A stretch of 64,000 nt of DNA from NCBI RefSeq assembly GCF_017794965.1, contig NZ_CP051240.1, forward strand, positions 1,736,001 to 1,800,000, in the 5' to 3' direction. This stretch comes from Alcanivorax sp. (lineage in GTDB: Bacteria; Pseudomonadota; Gammaproteobacteria; Pseudomonadales; Alcanivoracaceae). A program made the translations under genes and the position numbers. This document shows, piece by piece, positions 1 through 8,914 of this stretch (position 1 is the stretch's first letter; each line of letters opens with the position of its first letter). The notes beneath the pieces were generated by a model, which saw nothing but the letters and a program-made list of their open reading frames with translations, ran no database searches and was not told where the DNA came from.

Positions 1-2208
1 CGCCACGGTGTAGCCCAGGTCCTGGGTAGTGAACCTGACTTCTGCCGCGCGCGCCCAATCCGGGCGAATTTCCAACAATGGTTGTGCCAGAGACAGACTG
101 GCCGGCTGTGACTGGATGCGCGGGTTTTCGAAGACCGTTTCCGCTTCACGATACAGGGTTCTTGCCACCTCATAGATCTGTGCCAGGTCTGCACCGGCAA
201 TATCCAGGGTCACACTGCGGGTGCCGCCATCATTGCTGGAGATGATCGACCCCCGGGCCGCAAAGGCACGCATGCCGGGATACTGCCGGTACACCCGGGT
301 CAGCCCATCCATTAACGGCTCCATGTGAGCAGGATCCAGCGGTTCGGCGATGATGCGCATGTTCTCGGCACTGACCCCCATATTGATGTACTTCATGGGC
401 GGGATGGCCAGCTCACCGCGTTCGAAGGCCTCAGGATCCGCACCGACCAGAGGCAGTAGTTGCGCCTCCACCTCGGTCGCAATCTTCGTCATGGTTTCCA
501 GGTTATAGCCGGGCGGCGCATTCATGCTGGCAAAGGTTTTGGGCTCCTCCCCCTCGGGCAGATATTCCGCCGGTGGGGTAAGAAACACCACGATTGCCGC
601 AGCGGACAACAGTGTGACCAAGAGCGTGGCGCTTTGTCGTTGACGATTGGCAGAAAGCCAGGATGCCCCTTTGTGAATAACCGCCATCCAGCGACTATGG
701 CCGCCGTCGTGATCCATGACCGCTGAAAAATCCAGACGGGCAGAGAGGGTGGGGATCACTGTCATGGCAACCAGCATGGACACCAGAATGGACGCCGACA
801 CGGCAATGGCAATATCCGAGTACAGCTGGCCAGCTTCTTCCTGAATGAACACCACCGGCAAGAACACCAGCACCGTGGTCATGGTTGACGCAAAGACCGC
901 AGGCCAGACCTTCTGGATCCCGTTTACTGCAGCCTTGATGCGATCCAGCCCTCGGCGCCGCTCCATTTCGATGCTTTCCAGAACCACAATGGAATTGTCC
1001 AGGGTCATGCCAATGGCAAAGGCGATGCCGGCCATGGAAATGGCATTGATGGTGCGCCCGGCAATCAGCAGGCCCAGGAAAGCCGCAATGGTACAGATGG
1101 GAATCCCGATCACCCCTACGGCGGTGATACGCACCGAACGCAGAAACAGGAACATGACCAGGGTGGCAAATGCCGCGCCGATAGCGAGGTTTGTCCACAC
1201 ATTGGCCACCGACGCTTCCACGTAGCGAACATCATCGGAAATAAGTGACAGGGTCATCCCGGCAGGTTTCAGCACCTCTTCACGAATCAGCTCGACCTGA
1301 TCGAGCATGGCATACTTGATGTCGATCACATTGGAGCCGGTCTCCCTGCGCACCGCCAGGGTAATCACCGGGTTACCATTGAAACGGGATATCTGACGCA
1401 CAGGGGAGTGGTCCAGGGTCACAGAAGCCACATCCTCAAGCCTGACAACAGAATCCCCCTGGCGCAGCAGGATCAGGTTGTTGAGTTCTTCCAGTGTGCC
1501 AAACCGACCCACCGTGCGAAGCAGATAACGCCGCTTGCCACTATCCAGTTCGCCCCCGGAGACATCCCGGTTGCGTGCCCGCAAGGCGTCACGGACATCC
1601 ACCACCGTCAGCCCGAACTGGGCCAGCGACTGGGCATCCAGGTGCACCTGGATCTGCCGTTGCGCGCCACCGCGCATCTGCACCATGGAGACACCAGGCA
1701 CACTTTCCATGCGCGCTCGTACTTCGTCATCAATAAAGTCGCGCATCATATCCATGTCCAGACCGCGAGGGTTGCCGGGCAGGGGATAGACGCTGAAATA
1801 CATGAAGGAGTTACTGGAGAACGAGGTGGAAAGAATCTGCGGCTGATCCACCGTGTCGGGGTAGGAGGGCGCCTGGCTGAGCGCATTATTTACGCGGATC
1901 AGTGCATCCGTGATATCCACCCCAAAGGGAAATTCCAGCTCGATTTCCGCCTCACCACTGTAGGCCGTGGCCGTGAGCCTGCGGAGATTCGGAAGATTGC
2001 GCAGAAACTCCTCCTGCTCAATGAGAATTTCCTTTTCCACATCCTGCGGCGTTGCCCCGGGCCACTGCGTCAGCACAGTGATGGTGCGAACTTCCAGATC
2101 GGGAATCATCTGCACAGGAATGCGCAGAGCCGCCAGGATGCCGAGCAGGGTGATGATCAGCACAATCACCGTCATCAGGGTGCCGTTACGAACGATACGC
2201 TCAAACAT
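1..2208 (-). CDS. RND efflux pump inner-membrane transporter, HAE1 type (partial)
   Basis: The first 736 residues of an AcrB-like RND transporter, which would export hydrophobic drugs or solvents by proton antiport. The reading frame is open from an ATG at 2208 to the window edge, so the C-terminal third is missing. Visible features are TM1 near the N-terminus, a large periplasmic loop, and the TM2-TM6 block with GMTLDNSIVVLES in TM4, where the usual two aspartates are D-N. Family proteins are about 1030 residues. The start overlaps the TAA of the upstream adaptor gene (TAATG), so the two are translationally coupled. Because the adaptor is frameshifted, pump function is doubtful unless another adaptor serves it. 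Confidence 0.9.
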   Translation of the reverse strand, partial: MFERIVRNGTLMTVIVLIITLLGILAALRIPVQMIPDLEVRTITVLTQWPGATPQDVEKEILIEQEEFLRNLPNLRRLTATAYSGEAEIELEFPFGVDITDALIRVNNALSQAPSYPDTVDQPQILSTSFSSNSFMYFSVYPLPGNPRGLDMDMMRDFIDDEVRARMESVPGVSMVQMRGGAQRQIQVHLDAQSLAQFGLTVVDVRDALRARNRDVSGGELDSGKRRYLLRTVGRFGTLEELNNLILLRQGDSVVRLEDVASVTLDHSPVRQISRFNGNPVITLAVRRETGSNVIDIKYAMLDQVELIREEVLKPAGMTLSLISDDVRYVEASVANVWTNLAIGAAFATLVMFLFLRSVRITAVGVIGIPICTIAAFLGLLIAGRTINAISMAGIAFAIGMTLDNSIVVLESIEMERRRGLDRIKAAVNGIQKVWPAVFASTMTTVLVFLPVVFIQEEAGQLYSDIAIAVSASILVSMLVAMTVIPTLSARLDFSAVMDHDGGHSRWMAVIHKGASWLSANRQRQSATLLVTLLSAAAIVVFLTPPAEYLPEGEEPKTFASMNAPPGYNLETMTKIATEVEAQLLPLVGADPEAFERGELAIPPMKYINMGVSAENMRIIAEPLDPAHMEPLMDGLTRVYRQYPGMRAFAARGSIISSNDGGTRSVTLDIAGADLAQIYEVARTLYREAETVFENPRIQSQPASLSLAQPLLEIRPDWARAAEVRFTTQDLGYTVA

Positions 2209-3271
2209 TAGCGAGCCACCTGAATCAGATCGCCGTCACGAAGGCTCTCGTTTCCTCTTATTACAACCCTGTCACCGGCGCTCAGGCCGTCAGTGACAAT
2301 CACAGGATCAGACTGCCCTGGGCGGATCCGGATAACCTTGCGCCGCGCGACCAAGCCCTCGTCAGCCTCTTCAGCCACCCACACGGAGACATTCCCCTGG
2401 GCATTCCGTAGCAGTGAGTCACGGGGGATCACCGGTTGCTTTTCCGATGATTGAATAGCGAGGGAACCGAACACGGCCATGCCCGGCGTCAGGCCTTTGG
2501 CTGGCACGCTGGCGCGAATCACGAACGTTCTGGCTGAAGGGTCGCTCACAGGGACGATGGTAGTGATATCGGCGGCAATAGCACTATTTTGCAAGCTATT
2601 GGTGGGGCTGTTCTCTACCCGTATTGTCAGTGGCGTTGCCAGAGAGAGCTGTGAAAAATAACGTTGTGGGACGGCGAAATCGGCATGCAGATCCGTACTG
2701 CCCACCAGCTCGAAAACGGCCATCCCCGGGCTGACCCATTCACCGGCCTCGGTGAGTTTGGCGCTGATCACGCCAGCAAACGGCGCGTTCAGGGTATGGC
2801 GCTCCAGTAATGCCTGCTGTCGACCCACGTCAGCATGACTGGCTGCGAGGGCGGCCTTGGCAGCTTCAACCTCGGACTCCAGACTGCGCACTTCACTGGC
2901 AGCGATACTGCGGCGGGCAATCAGGCTGCTGGCTCCTCAAGCCGGCGCTGGGCGTCGTTTAATGCTGATTGTTGTTGCCGACGGGTGGCCTGTGCCTGCT
3001 GCAAGGCAAGGCGGTTCAATTCCGGATCCAGCTCAAGCAAGACATCGCCTGTATCCACCACATCACCGATATCAACACGAACCCGGCTGACCAGGCCGGC
3101 AACAGCCGCAGACAGGCGGGCAGACTGATCGGCCGACAAGGTCCCGTTGATCATCAGCTCGCGCACAGGCTGCTGCATTTCAACCTTTGCGAGACTAACC
3201 GGCGTGGCGGCGTTCACCAAAGCAGGCAGCAGCGATGAAAGAGTCAAGATGATGATGCGGAAGGCGAACAT
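2208..3271 (-). pseudogene. RND periplasmic adaptor (membrane fusion protein), frameshifted
   Basis: HlyD/AcrA-family adaptor that would link the RND pump to an outer-membrane channel. The 5' part (3271 to about 2930) encodes a signal peptide (MFAFRIIILTLSSLLPALVNA), a lipoyl-like half and the start of the coiled coil, then stops at a TGA after LEEPAA. The 3' part continues in another frame with SSLIARRSIAASEV and the rest of the coiled coil, barrel and membrane-proximal domains down to the TAA at 2208. Adding one base near 2933 would join them as LEEASSLIARR, a normal HlyD sequence. So this is a single-base deletion, either a real pseudogene or a sequencing error. Confidence 0.85.
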
Positions 3272-3668
3272 AGACAGAGCCGTCTCCAGGGAAGCGTGAA
3301 TGGAACCCGATGGGAGGATTTAACGTTTATGTACAATTGGATGCAAATCCGAATCGTTCATAGTTACGGGTTTTACGAAGCAGAGTGTTTAAGCTGTCCG
3401 ACCCAGGCAAGGAACAATCATAGATCCGCATAATGTATATTATGTTAAATACAGTATTTGAGATAATTCAGTGGGTCATGTCAGCTGGCCGACCAACTAA
3501 AGATCTAAACTATTTCAAGACAAGGGCTAAACTTACAACTGAAGGCCTAAAGTCGTCGTAACATCCACGTAAAGCCCTAAAGTCGTCACACTGCTCTGGG
3601 GGCTCTTCTCCTGCCCTCTGTTCTAATGAGCCCTGACCAAGGCCCGATGACATAAGGCTTTGCTTGCC
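3272..3668. other. intergenic stretch at the left island boundary
   Basis: No convincing gene. It holds the left copy of the 45-bp repeat (3442-3486), preceded by the near-palindrome cataatgtatattatg (3430-3445). A 27-codon open frame follows from an ATG at 3478 and I cannot identify it. A short direct repeat, cctaaagtcgtc, lies near 3546 and 3575. The sequence is AT-richer than the flanking genes. Confidence 0.5.
3442..3486 (+). repeat. 45-bp imperfect direct repeat, left copy
   Basis: Matches 24431-24475 at 39 of 45 positions in the same orientation. The shared core contains agtatttgagat and attcagtg. The copies bracket all the metal-resistance genes, so they are candidate attachment sites or duplicated integration-site remnants. 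They could also be copies of a promoter region, because each ends at an ATG. Confidence 0.6.
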
Positions 3669-3854
3669 CTACTTGCCCTTGGAATGCGGAACGAGAACCT
3701 CGGCAGAACCGAAGCCTACATTACCGTTTTCGTCCGTTGCACGATAAGTGATTGTGTAAACTCGTCCATCTCCGCCGCCACTTCGTTCAGCCCGGAGGTA
3801 AATGGTGCCATCTTGAGGGTTGGCAGACAAACGTGCAAAATCCCCCAAAAACAT
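3669..3854 (-). pseudogene. C-terminal fragment of an Ig-like/HYR-domain protein
   Basis: A 61-codon open frame. Its sequence (RVYTITYRATDENGNVGFGS, then a VLVPHSKGK tail) has the beta-strand pattern of the last Ig-like/HYR domain of secreted proteins. An in-frame TAG lies three codons upstream of the only ATG, there is no Shine-Dalgarno sequence, and no signal peptide. I read it as the stranded 3' end of a larger gene cut off by the rearrangement that formed the island edge. A short real gene cannot be excluded. Confidence 0.45.
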
Positions 3855-3987
3855 CGTAACCTATTGTTCTATAGAGAAATAAGTTATTACCCCTGTGACT
3901 CTCTACCACAACCAGCCATCCATAGGGCATCTGGACATGACTATTCGTTTCGGGGGGGGGTATCGCAGCCCCCCCTCAATTATCAGT

Positions 3988-4049
3988 GCCGGATCAGCAG
4001 CTGATCCGGCGCCAAGACTAGGAGATTACCACCCAAGCTTTAAGCTTGG
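3988..4049. terminator. two palindromes downstream of cusA
   Basis: Immediately after the cusA stop (leftward) is a perfect palindrome with 8-bp arms, ccaagctttaagcttgg (4033-4049). It is followed by a 10-bp-stem hairpin, gccggatcag/ctgatccggc with a 3-nt loop (3988-4010). Neither has a clear U-tract in the leftward direction. They probably act as transcription-end or mRNA-stabilising structures, but a role as recombination scars is possible. Confidence 0.4.
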
Positions 4050-7000
4050 TCAATCCGGATTCCTATCACGTCGTTGCATCAGCAGATAGGCTGCGGGCAG
4101 TACGAAAAGTGATAACAAAGGTGCTGTTACCATCCCTCCTACCATGGGCGCAGCAATGCGGCTCATGATCTCGCTACCTGTACCTCCCCCCCAGAAAATC
4201 GGAAGAAGGCCGGCAATAATAACAGCTACAGTCATCGCCTTAGGTCGAACACGTAATACCGCGCCATCACGGATAGCACCCATCAAGGCAGCTTCACCCT
4301 TTTGGCCCTGCTCCTGTCTCTCCTGCCACGCCTGCTTTAGGTACAGCAACATGATTACGCCAAACTCGGCAGCGACACCCGCCAGGGCGATGAAGCCGAC
4401 ACCAGTAGCCACCGACAAGTTGTAGTCCAGCAGATACAAGAACCAGATACCGCCGGTCACCGCAAACGGTAACGTCGCCATAATCAGCAAGGCTTCACCT
4501 ACACGGCGAAAGGTCAGGAATAACAGTACGAAAATGATCAGCAAGGTCGCCGGCACCACCACTTTCAGTCTCGCATTGGCCCGCTCCAGGAACTCAAACT
4601 GACCGGCAAAGGACAAGCTGACCCCCTCTGGCAGCCTGACTCCATCATTCACTGAGACACGTAGATCATCCACTACCGAGGCCAGGTCACGCCCCCGCAC
4701 ATCGATATACACCCACCCAGACAGTCGGCCATTCTCACTTTTTAACATCGGTGGCCCATCGGTAATCTTGATATCCGCCACAGTTCCTAGGGTAATTTGT
4801 TTTCCTTCGGGAGTGACTATGGGCAAATCGCGTAAGCGATGCACCGTGTCGCGCCACTCGCGAGGATAACGAAGGCTGATCGGGTAACGCTCCAGCCCTT
4901 CCACTGTCTCACCGATGTTTTCACCACCAATCAAACCACTGACCACCGACTGAATATCCGCGATGTTGAGGCCATACTGAGCCGCAATGCCACGCCGAAT
5001 ATCGATATCCACATAACGACCACCAGTCAACCGTTCAGCCAATGCTGAGGAGACACCGGGTACTTGTTTGGCTACCTGTTCGATTTGACGGCTCACCTGG
5101 TCAATGATCTCTAGGTCATTACCCGCTACTTTGATGCCAATTGGGCTCTTGATGCCAGTGGCAAGCATGTCGATACGATTGCGTATCGGAGGAATCCAGA
5201 TATTTGCCAGTCCAGGCACGCGTACAATACGGTCCAGCTCTTCGACAAGCTTCTCCGTTGTCATGCCTTCACGCCATTGGTCCTTGGGCTTGAAACGGAT
5301 GGTGGTTTCAAACATCGTCAATGGTGCAGGGTCAGTCGCTGTCCGCGCACGCCCCGCCTTGCCGAACACCTGCTCCACCTCAGGCACCGTTTTGATCAAC
5401 CGATCGGTCTGCTGTAGAAGCTCGGTAGCTTTTTGTGCTGACAAGCCTGGTAAGGCACTTGGCATATACAGCAAATCGCCCTCATCCAGCGGTGGCAAAA
5501 ATTCACCACCAAGCTGACTTAGCGGCCAAAAGGCGGTAACAAAAACTAAACCGGCAACCAGCAAGGTGGTTTTCGGCCACGCCAAGACTCGCTCTAGTAC
5601 GGGTTGATAACAACTAATCAAAAAGCGACTGATTGGATTACTTTCCTCGGAAGGTATCTTTCCCCGAATCCAGTACCCCATTAACAGTGGAACCAATGTC
5701 ACCGATAGGCCGGCTGCCGCCGCCATAGCCCAGGTTTTGGTAAATGCCAGTGGGCCAAATAGCCGCCCTTCCTGTGCTTCCAAGGTAAAGACAGGAATAA
5801 ACGACAAGGTAATAATTAGCAACGAGAAGAACAGCGCCGGCCCCACTTCGACAGCTGCTTGCTCTATGACTCGCCAATGCGCATTACCAGTCAGAGATTG
5901 CCCTGGGTTATCCCGATGCCAAATCTCAATTTTCTTGTGGGCGTTCTCGATTAACACCACTGCTGCATCCACCATCGCGCCGATAGCGATAGCAATGCCG
6001 CCAAGCGACATGATATTGGCATTGATGCCCTGGTAACGCATCACAATAAAGGCAGCAAGGATTCCCAGCGGTAGGGAAATGATGGCCACCAGTGACGAAC
6101 GCAAATGGCCAAGAAACAATACGCACACCAGTGCGACTACAATGAACTCTTCAATCAATTTGTAACTTAGGTTTGTGACTGCTCGATCAATCAGCTCACT
6201 TCGATCATAGGTAGTGACGATTTCAACCCCTTCCGGCAAGCTTTCCCGCAGTGTCTCAAGTCGCTCATGCACGGCAGATAGCACAGCGCGGGCGTTCTTG
6301 CCCGAACGCAGAATGACGACCCCGCCGACGACTTCCCCTTCTCCGTCCAGCTCGGCAATACCACGCCGCATCTCCGGACCAAGGCGAATCTGCGCTACAT
6401 CTCCAAGTTGTACTGGCACCCCATCAACCAGTTTTAGTGGGATTTTTCGGAAATCTTCGAGTGATTGAAGGTAGCCACTGGAGCGCACCATGAACTCCGC
6501 TTCGCCCAGCGTCAGCACTGCTCCCCCGGTTTCTTGGTTAGCTTGTTCTATCGCCTTGCGTACTTGTTGATGACTAATCCCATGGCTGGCGAGTTTGACC
6601 GGGTCAGGGACTACCTGATATTCACGTACCATGCCACCGATGGTTGCCACTTCTGCAACGTCAGGCAGAGTCTGCAGCTCGTATTTTAGAAACCAGTCCT
6701 GTATCGAGGTTAGCTGCGATTGATCATGCTGGCCGGTGCGATCGATCAATGCGTACTGATAAATCCAGCCGACACCGGTAGCGTCTGGCCCAAGTGATGG
6801 TCGTGCTGTACGCGGCAATTCAGACTGGACCTGACTAAGGTATTCCAACACCCGTGAGCGTGCCCAATACAAGTCGGTACCATCTTCAAACAACACGTAA
6901 ACATAACTATCACCGAAGAACGAGTAACCACGTACTGTGCGCGCACCTGGCACGGCCAGCATGGTGGTGGCAAGTGGATAGGTAACCTGTTTTTCCACCA

Positions 7001-7178
7001 GCTGCGGTGCCTGACCTGGGTAACTGGTGCGGATAATCACCTGTACATCGGACAGATCCGGTAAAGCATCTACGGGGGTATTGTTGATAGACCAGATTCC
7101 CCACGCACTCATGAACAGCGTCGCCAGCAGCACCAAAAATCGGTTAGCCAACGACCAGCGAATCAGGGTAGCGATCAT
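4050..7178 (-). CDS. cusA: Cu(I)/Ag(I) efflux RND transporter CusA
   Basis: Inner-membrane heavy-metal RND pump (HME family) of 1042 residues, the normal family length. It takes Cu(I)/Ag(I) from the periplasm or cytosol and passes them through CusB and CusC. Seen: TM1 at about residues 12-32, the NTPVDALPDLSDVQV segment typical of CusA/CzcA, VDAAVVLIENAHKKIE in TM4, periplasmic Met residues in DPAPLTMFETT and RIDMLATGIKSP as expected for the methionine relay, and a second TM block ending at residue 1035. The ATG overlaps the last codons of cusB by 4 nt (ATGA). Last gene of the copL-like/cusC/cusB/cusA operon. CusA is favoured over CzcA by the Met residues and by the CusF domains in its partner. 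Confidence 0.93.
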   Translation of the reverse strand: MIATLIRWSLANRFLVLLATLFMSAWGIWSINNTPVDALPDLSDVQVIIRTSYPGQAPQLVEKQVTYPLATTMLAVPGARTVRGYSFFGDSYVYVLFEDGTDLYWARSRVLEYLSQVQSELPRTARPSLGPDATGVGWIYQYALIDRTGQHDQSQLTSIQDWFLKYELQTLPDVAEVATIGGMVREYQVVPDPVKLASHGISHQQVRKAIEQANQETGGAVLTLGEAEFMVRSSGYLQSLEDFRKIPLKLVDGVPVQLGDVAQIRLGPEMRRGIAELDGEGEVVGGVVILRSGKNARAVLSAVHERLETLRESLPEGVEIVTTYDRSELIDRAVTNLSYKLIEEFIVVALVCVLFLGHLRSSLVAIISLPLGILAAFIVMRYQGINANIMSLGGIAIAIGAMVDAAVVLIENAHKKIEIWHRDNPGQSLTGNAHWRVIEQAAVEVGPALFFSLLIITLSFIPVFTLEAQEGRLFGPLAFTKTWAMAAAAGLSVTLVPLLMGYWIRGKIPSEESNPISRFLISCYQPVLERVLAWPKTTLLVAGLVFVTAFWPLSQLGGEFLPPLDEGDLLYMPSALPGLSAQKATELLQQTDRLIKTVPEVEQVFGKAGRARTATDPAPLTMFETTIRFKPKDQWREGMTTEKLVEELDRIVRVPGLANIWIPPIRNRIDMLATGIKSPIGIKVAGNDLEIIDQVSRQIEQVAKQVPGVSSALAERLTGGRYVDIDIRRGIAAQYGLNIADIQSVVSGLIGGENIGETVEGLERYPISLRYPREWRDTVHRLRDLPIVTPEGKQITLGTVADIKITDGPPMLKSENGRLSGWVYIDVRGRDLASVVDDLRVSVNDGVRLPEGVSLSFAGQFEFLERANARLKVVVPATLLIIFVLLFLTFRRVGEALLIMATLPFAVTGGIWFLYLLDYNLSVATGVGFIALAGVAAEFGVIMLLYLKQAWQERQEQGQKGEAALMGAIRDGAVLRVRPKAMTVAVIIAGLLPIFWGGGTGSEIMSRIAAPMVGGMVTAPLLSLFVLPAAYLLMQRRDRNPD

Positions 7179-8914
7179 GGTGCAACCTCCTGTTTGTCGA
7201 GAGACACCACAGTCAAGCCATTATCGGTATCTTTGACGCCGACGCGCACACGATCGCCCACTGCTATATCGCTGGCCACCTGTTCGCTGGCAAGACGAAA
7301 GCGCATGGTCATGCCAGGCATACCGAGCGTCTTAAAAGGACCGTGTTTAAGCTTGACCTTGCCGTCGGATAGCCCCTCGATAACCCCCTCGGCGTAATGC
7401 AACGAATTCACTTGGGTGTCTTTTTGTTCCGCCACCTGCTTTTCTAGGCGCTCCACAATCAACCCTTTGTCTGTATCACGAATGCCAATGCGCACGCGAT
7501 CACCTACCGATATCCCTTTGCCTACTTGTTCATTCGCCAGGTTAAAACGCATGGTCATGGCAGGCATGGACAAGCTCTTGAAAGGGCCATGGTCCAGCAT
7601 TATTTTGCTGCCATTCAGTTGCTCGACAACACCTTCGGCATAGTGCAGTGCGTTCATCATTTCCGTCTCATCTGACATAGCCAGCTCCTGAACGGCAATG
7701 CCTTGCAGGCTGGCTTCGGAATCGAGCAGGAACTGACCACTGACAACCACCTTCTGGTCTTCCTTCAGCCCTGCCAGGATCAGCGTTTGGTCTCCCAGCT
7801 CGCCCCCCGGCAACACTGCCTGCGGACGATATCGGCCCTCCCCCTCATCAAGCATCACCAGGCTGCGCTTTCCTGTATGCAATAAGGCTGCGGTTGGTAC
7901 GGCCAATGCTTTCTGTGTGGCTTCGCCATGAATGCGTACCTGAGCGCTCATGCCCGGACGCAGATCACCCTCGTCATTGGACAAGGTCACTCGCACCGGC
8001 ACAGTTCGGCTGGACTGATCCACCAGAGGCAGAATGTCGGCAACTTGCCCCTCACGCAGTGCTGGCTTCACTCCTTGAACGGTCACGTCAACAGCGTTAC
8101 CACTACTGACTTGCCCCAATTGGCGTTCCGGGACTGCTATCTCCACCCACACGGGGTTGAGTGACTGAATCTCCGCCACGGGAGCACCGGCCGACAGCGT
8201 CATGCCAGCACGAGCATTGAGACTGCGTATCACGCCATCATGCGGAGCTGTCACCGTCCAGGTTTCCAGCGGTTTACGTTGGCGTTCAATACTTCGGATC
8301 AGGGATGCAGGCATGCCCAATGACAACAGGCGCTCCCGCCCGGCGACGATCAGTTCGTTGTTGCCGCTGCCGAGCACGGCCAGCCATTCATGCTGAGCTC
8401 CAGTCCAGGCCGGAACTCTCAATTGCATCAGCGGCTGACCACTGGAGATAGTGTCGCCCTCAGCCAGAGGCCAGACCTTGTCTACGAAGGAAGGCGCGGG
8501 GCTTTGCAGGCGTGTCAGGGCGCGGTCGTTGTAAGCAATCAACCCCGTGACATCAAGCTGAGATTGTGACTGAGCCACGACCACCGAGGCACTGCGAATT
8601 CCCAGATTTTGTACCATGGCTGCATCAATACGGACCGTTGGCTGATCGCTATCATCACCACCATTGGCATAACGGGGCACCAACTCCATATCCATGAAAG
8701 GTGAGGGCCCGGGCTCGTCAAAGTGCTGCTGGGGATACATAGGGTCATACCAGTACAGCACTTCCTTTTCATCCGCTTTGCTGTTGGTTTCACCGCTGTC
8801 CATCGCCATCGATATACTGCTCTGCGAAGGGGTGACGTAACGGCCCAAATATATTCCGGCTAGCAACAACAGCGAGGCAGCCAAACCGATCAAGGCATTG
8901 CGTTTAATGTTCAT
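7175..8914 (-). CDS. cusB: Cu(I) efflux periplasmic adaptor CusB with two fused CusF-like domains
   Basis: 579 residues from the ATG at 8914, chosen for its GAGGAG site and its 11-nt overlap with the end of cusC; the frame is open further upstream but without a ribosome site. Order: N-terminal membrane anchor (about 8-24), heavy-metal-binding domain with YWYDPMYP and PFMDMELVP (about 52-82), adaptor core (about 95-405), then two tandem CusF-like beta-barrels (about 420-490 and 500-575). Each has the chaperone motif: DHGPFKSLSMPAMTMRF and KHGPFKTLGMPGMTMRF. His and both Met ligands are kept, but the Trp that caps copper in E. coli CusF is Met in both. One fused CusF is common; two is unusual. 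Confidence 0.93.
   Translation of the reverse strand: MNIKRNALIGLAASLLLLAGIYLGRYVTPSQSSISMAMDSGETNSKADEKEVLYWYDPMYPQQHFDEPGPSPFMDMELVPRYANGGDDSDQPTVRIDAAMVQNLGIRSASVVVAQSQSQLDVTGLIAYNDRALTRLQSPAPSFVDKVWPLAEGDTISSGQPLMQLRVPAWTGAQHEWLAVLGSGNNELIVAGRERLLSLGMPASLIRSIERQRKPLETWTVTAPHDGVIRSLNARAGMTLSAGAPVAEIQSLNPVWVEIAVPERQLGQVSSGNAVDVTVQGVKPALREGQVADILPLVDQSSRTVPVRVTLSNDEGDLRPGMSAQVRIHGEATQKALAVPTAALLHTGKRSLVMLDEGEGRYRPQAVLPGGELGDQTLILAGLKEDQKVVVSGQFLLDSEASLQGIAVQELAMSDETEMMNALHYAEGVVEQLNGSKIMLDHGPFKSLSMPAMTMRFNLANEQVGKGISVGDRVRIGIRDTDKGLIVERLEKQVAEQKDTQVNSLHYAEGVIEGLSDGKVKLKHGPFKTLGMPGMTMRFRLASEQVASDIAVGDRVRVGVKDTDNGLTVVSLDKQEVAP

Noticed and set aside
1..2208. Calling the left-edge pump a heavy-metal (CzcA-type) RND
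   Set aside because: It lacks the CusA/CzcA N-terminal and Met features and fits HAE1 drug-type pumps better.
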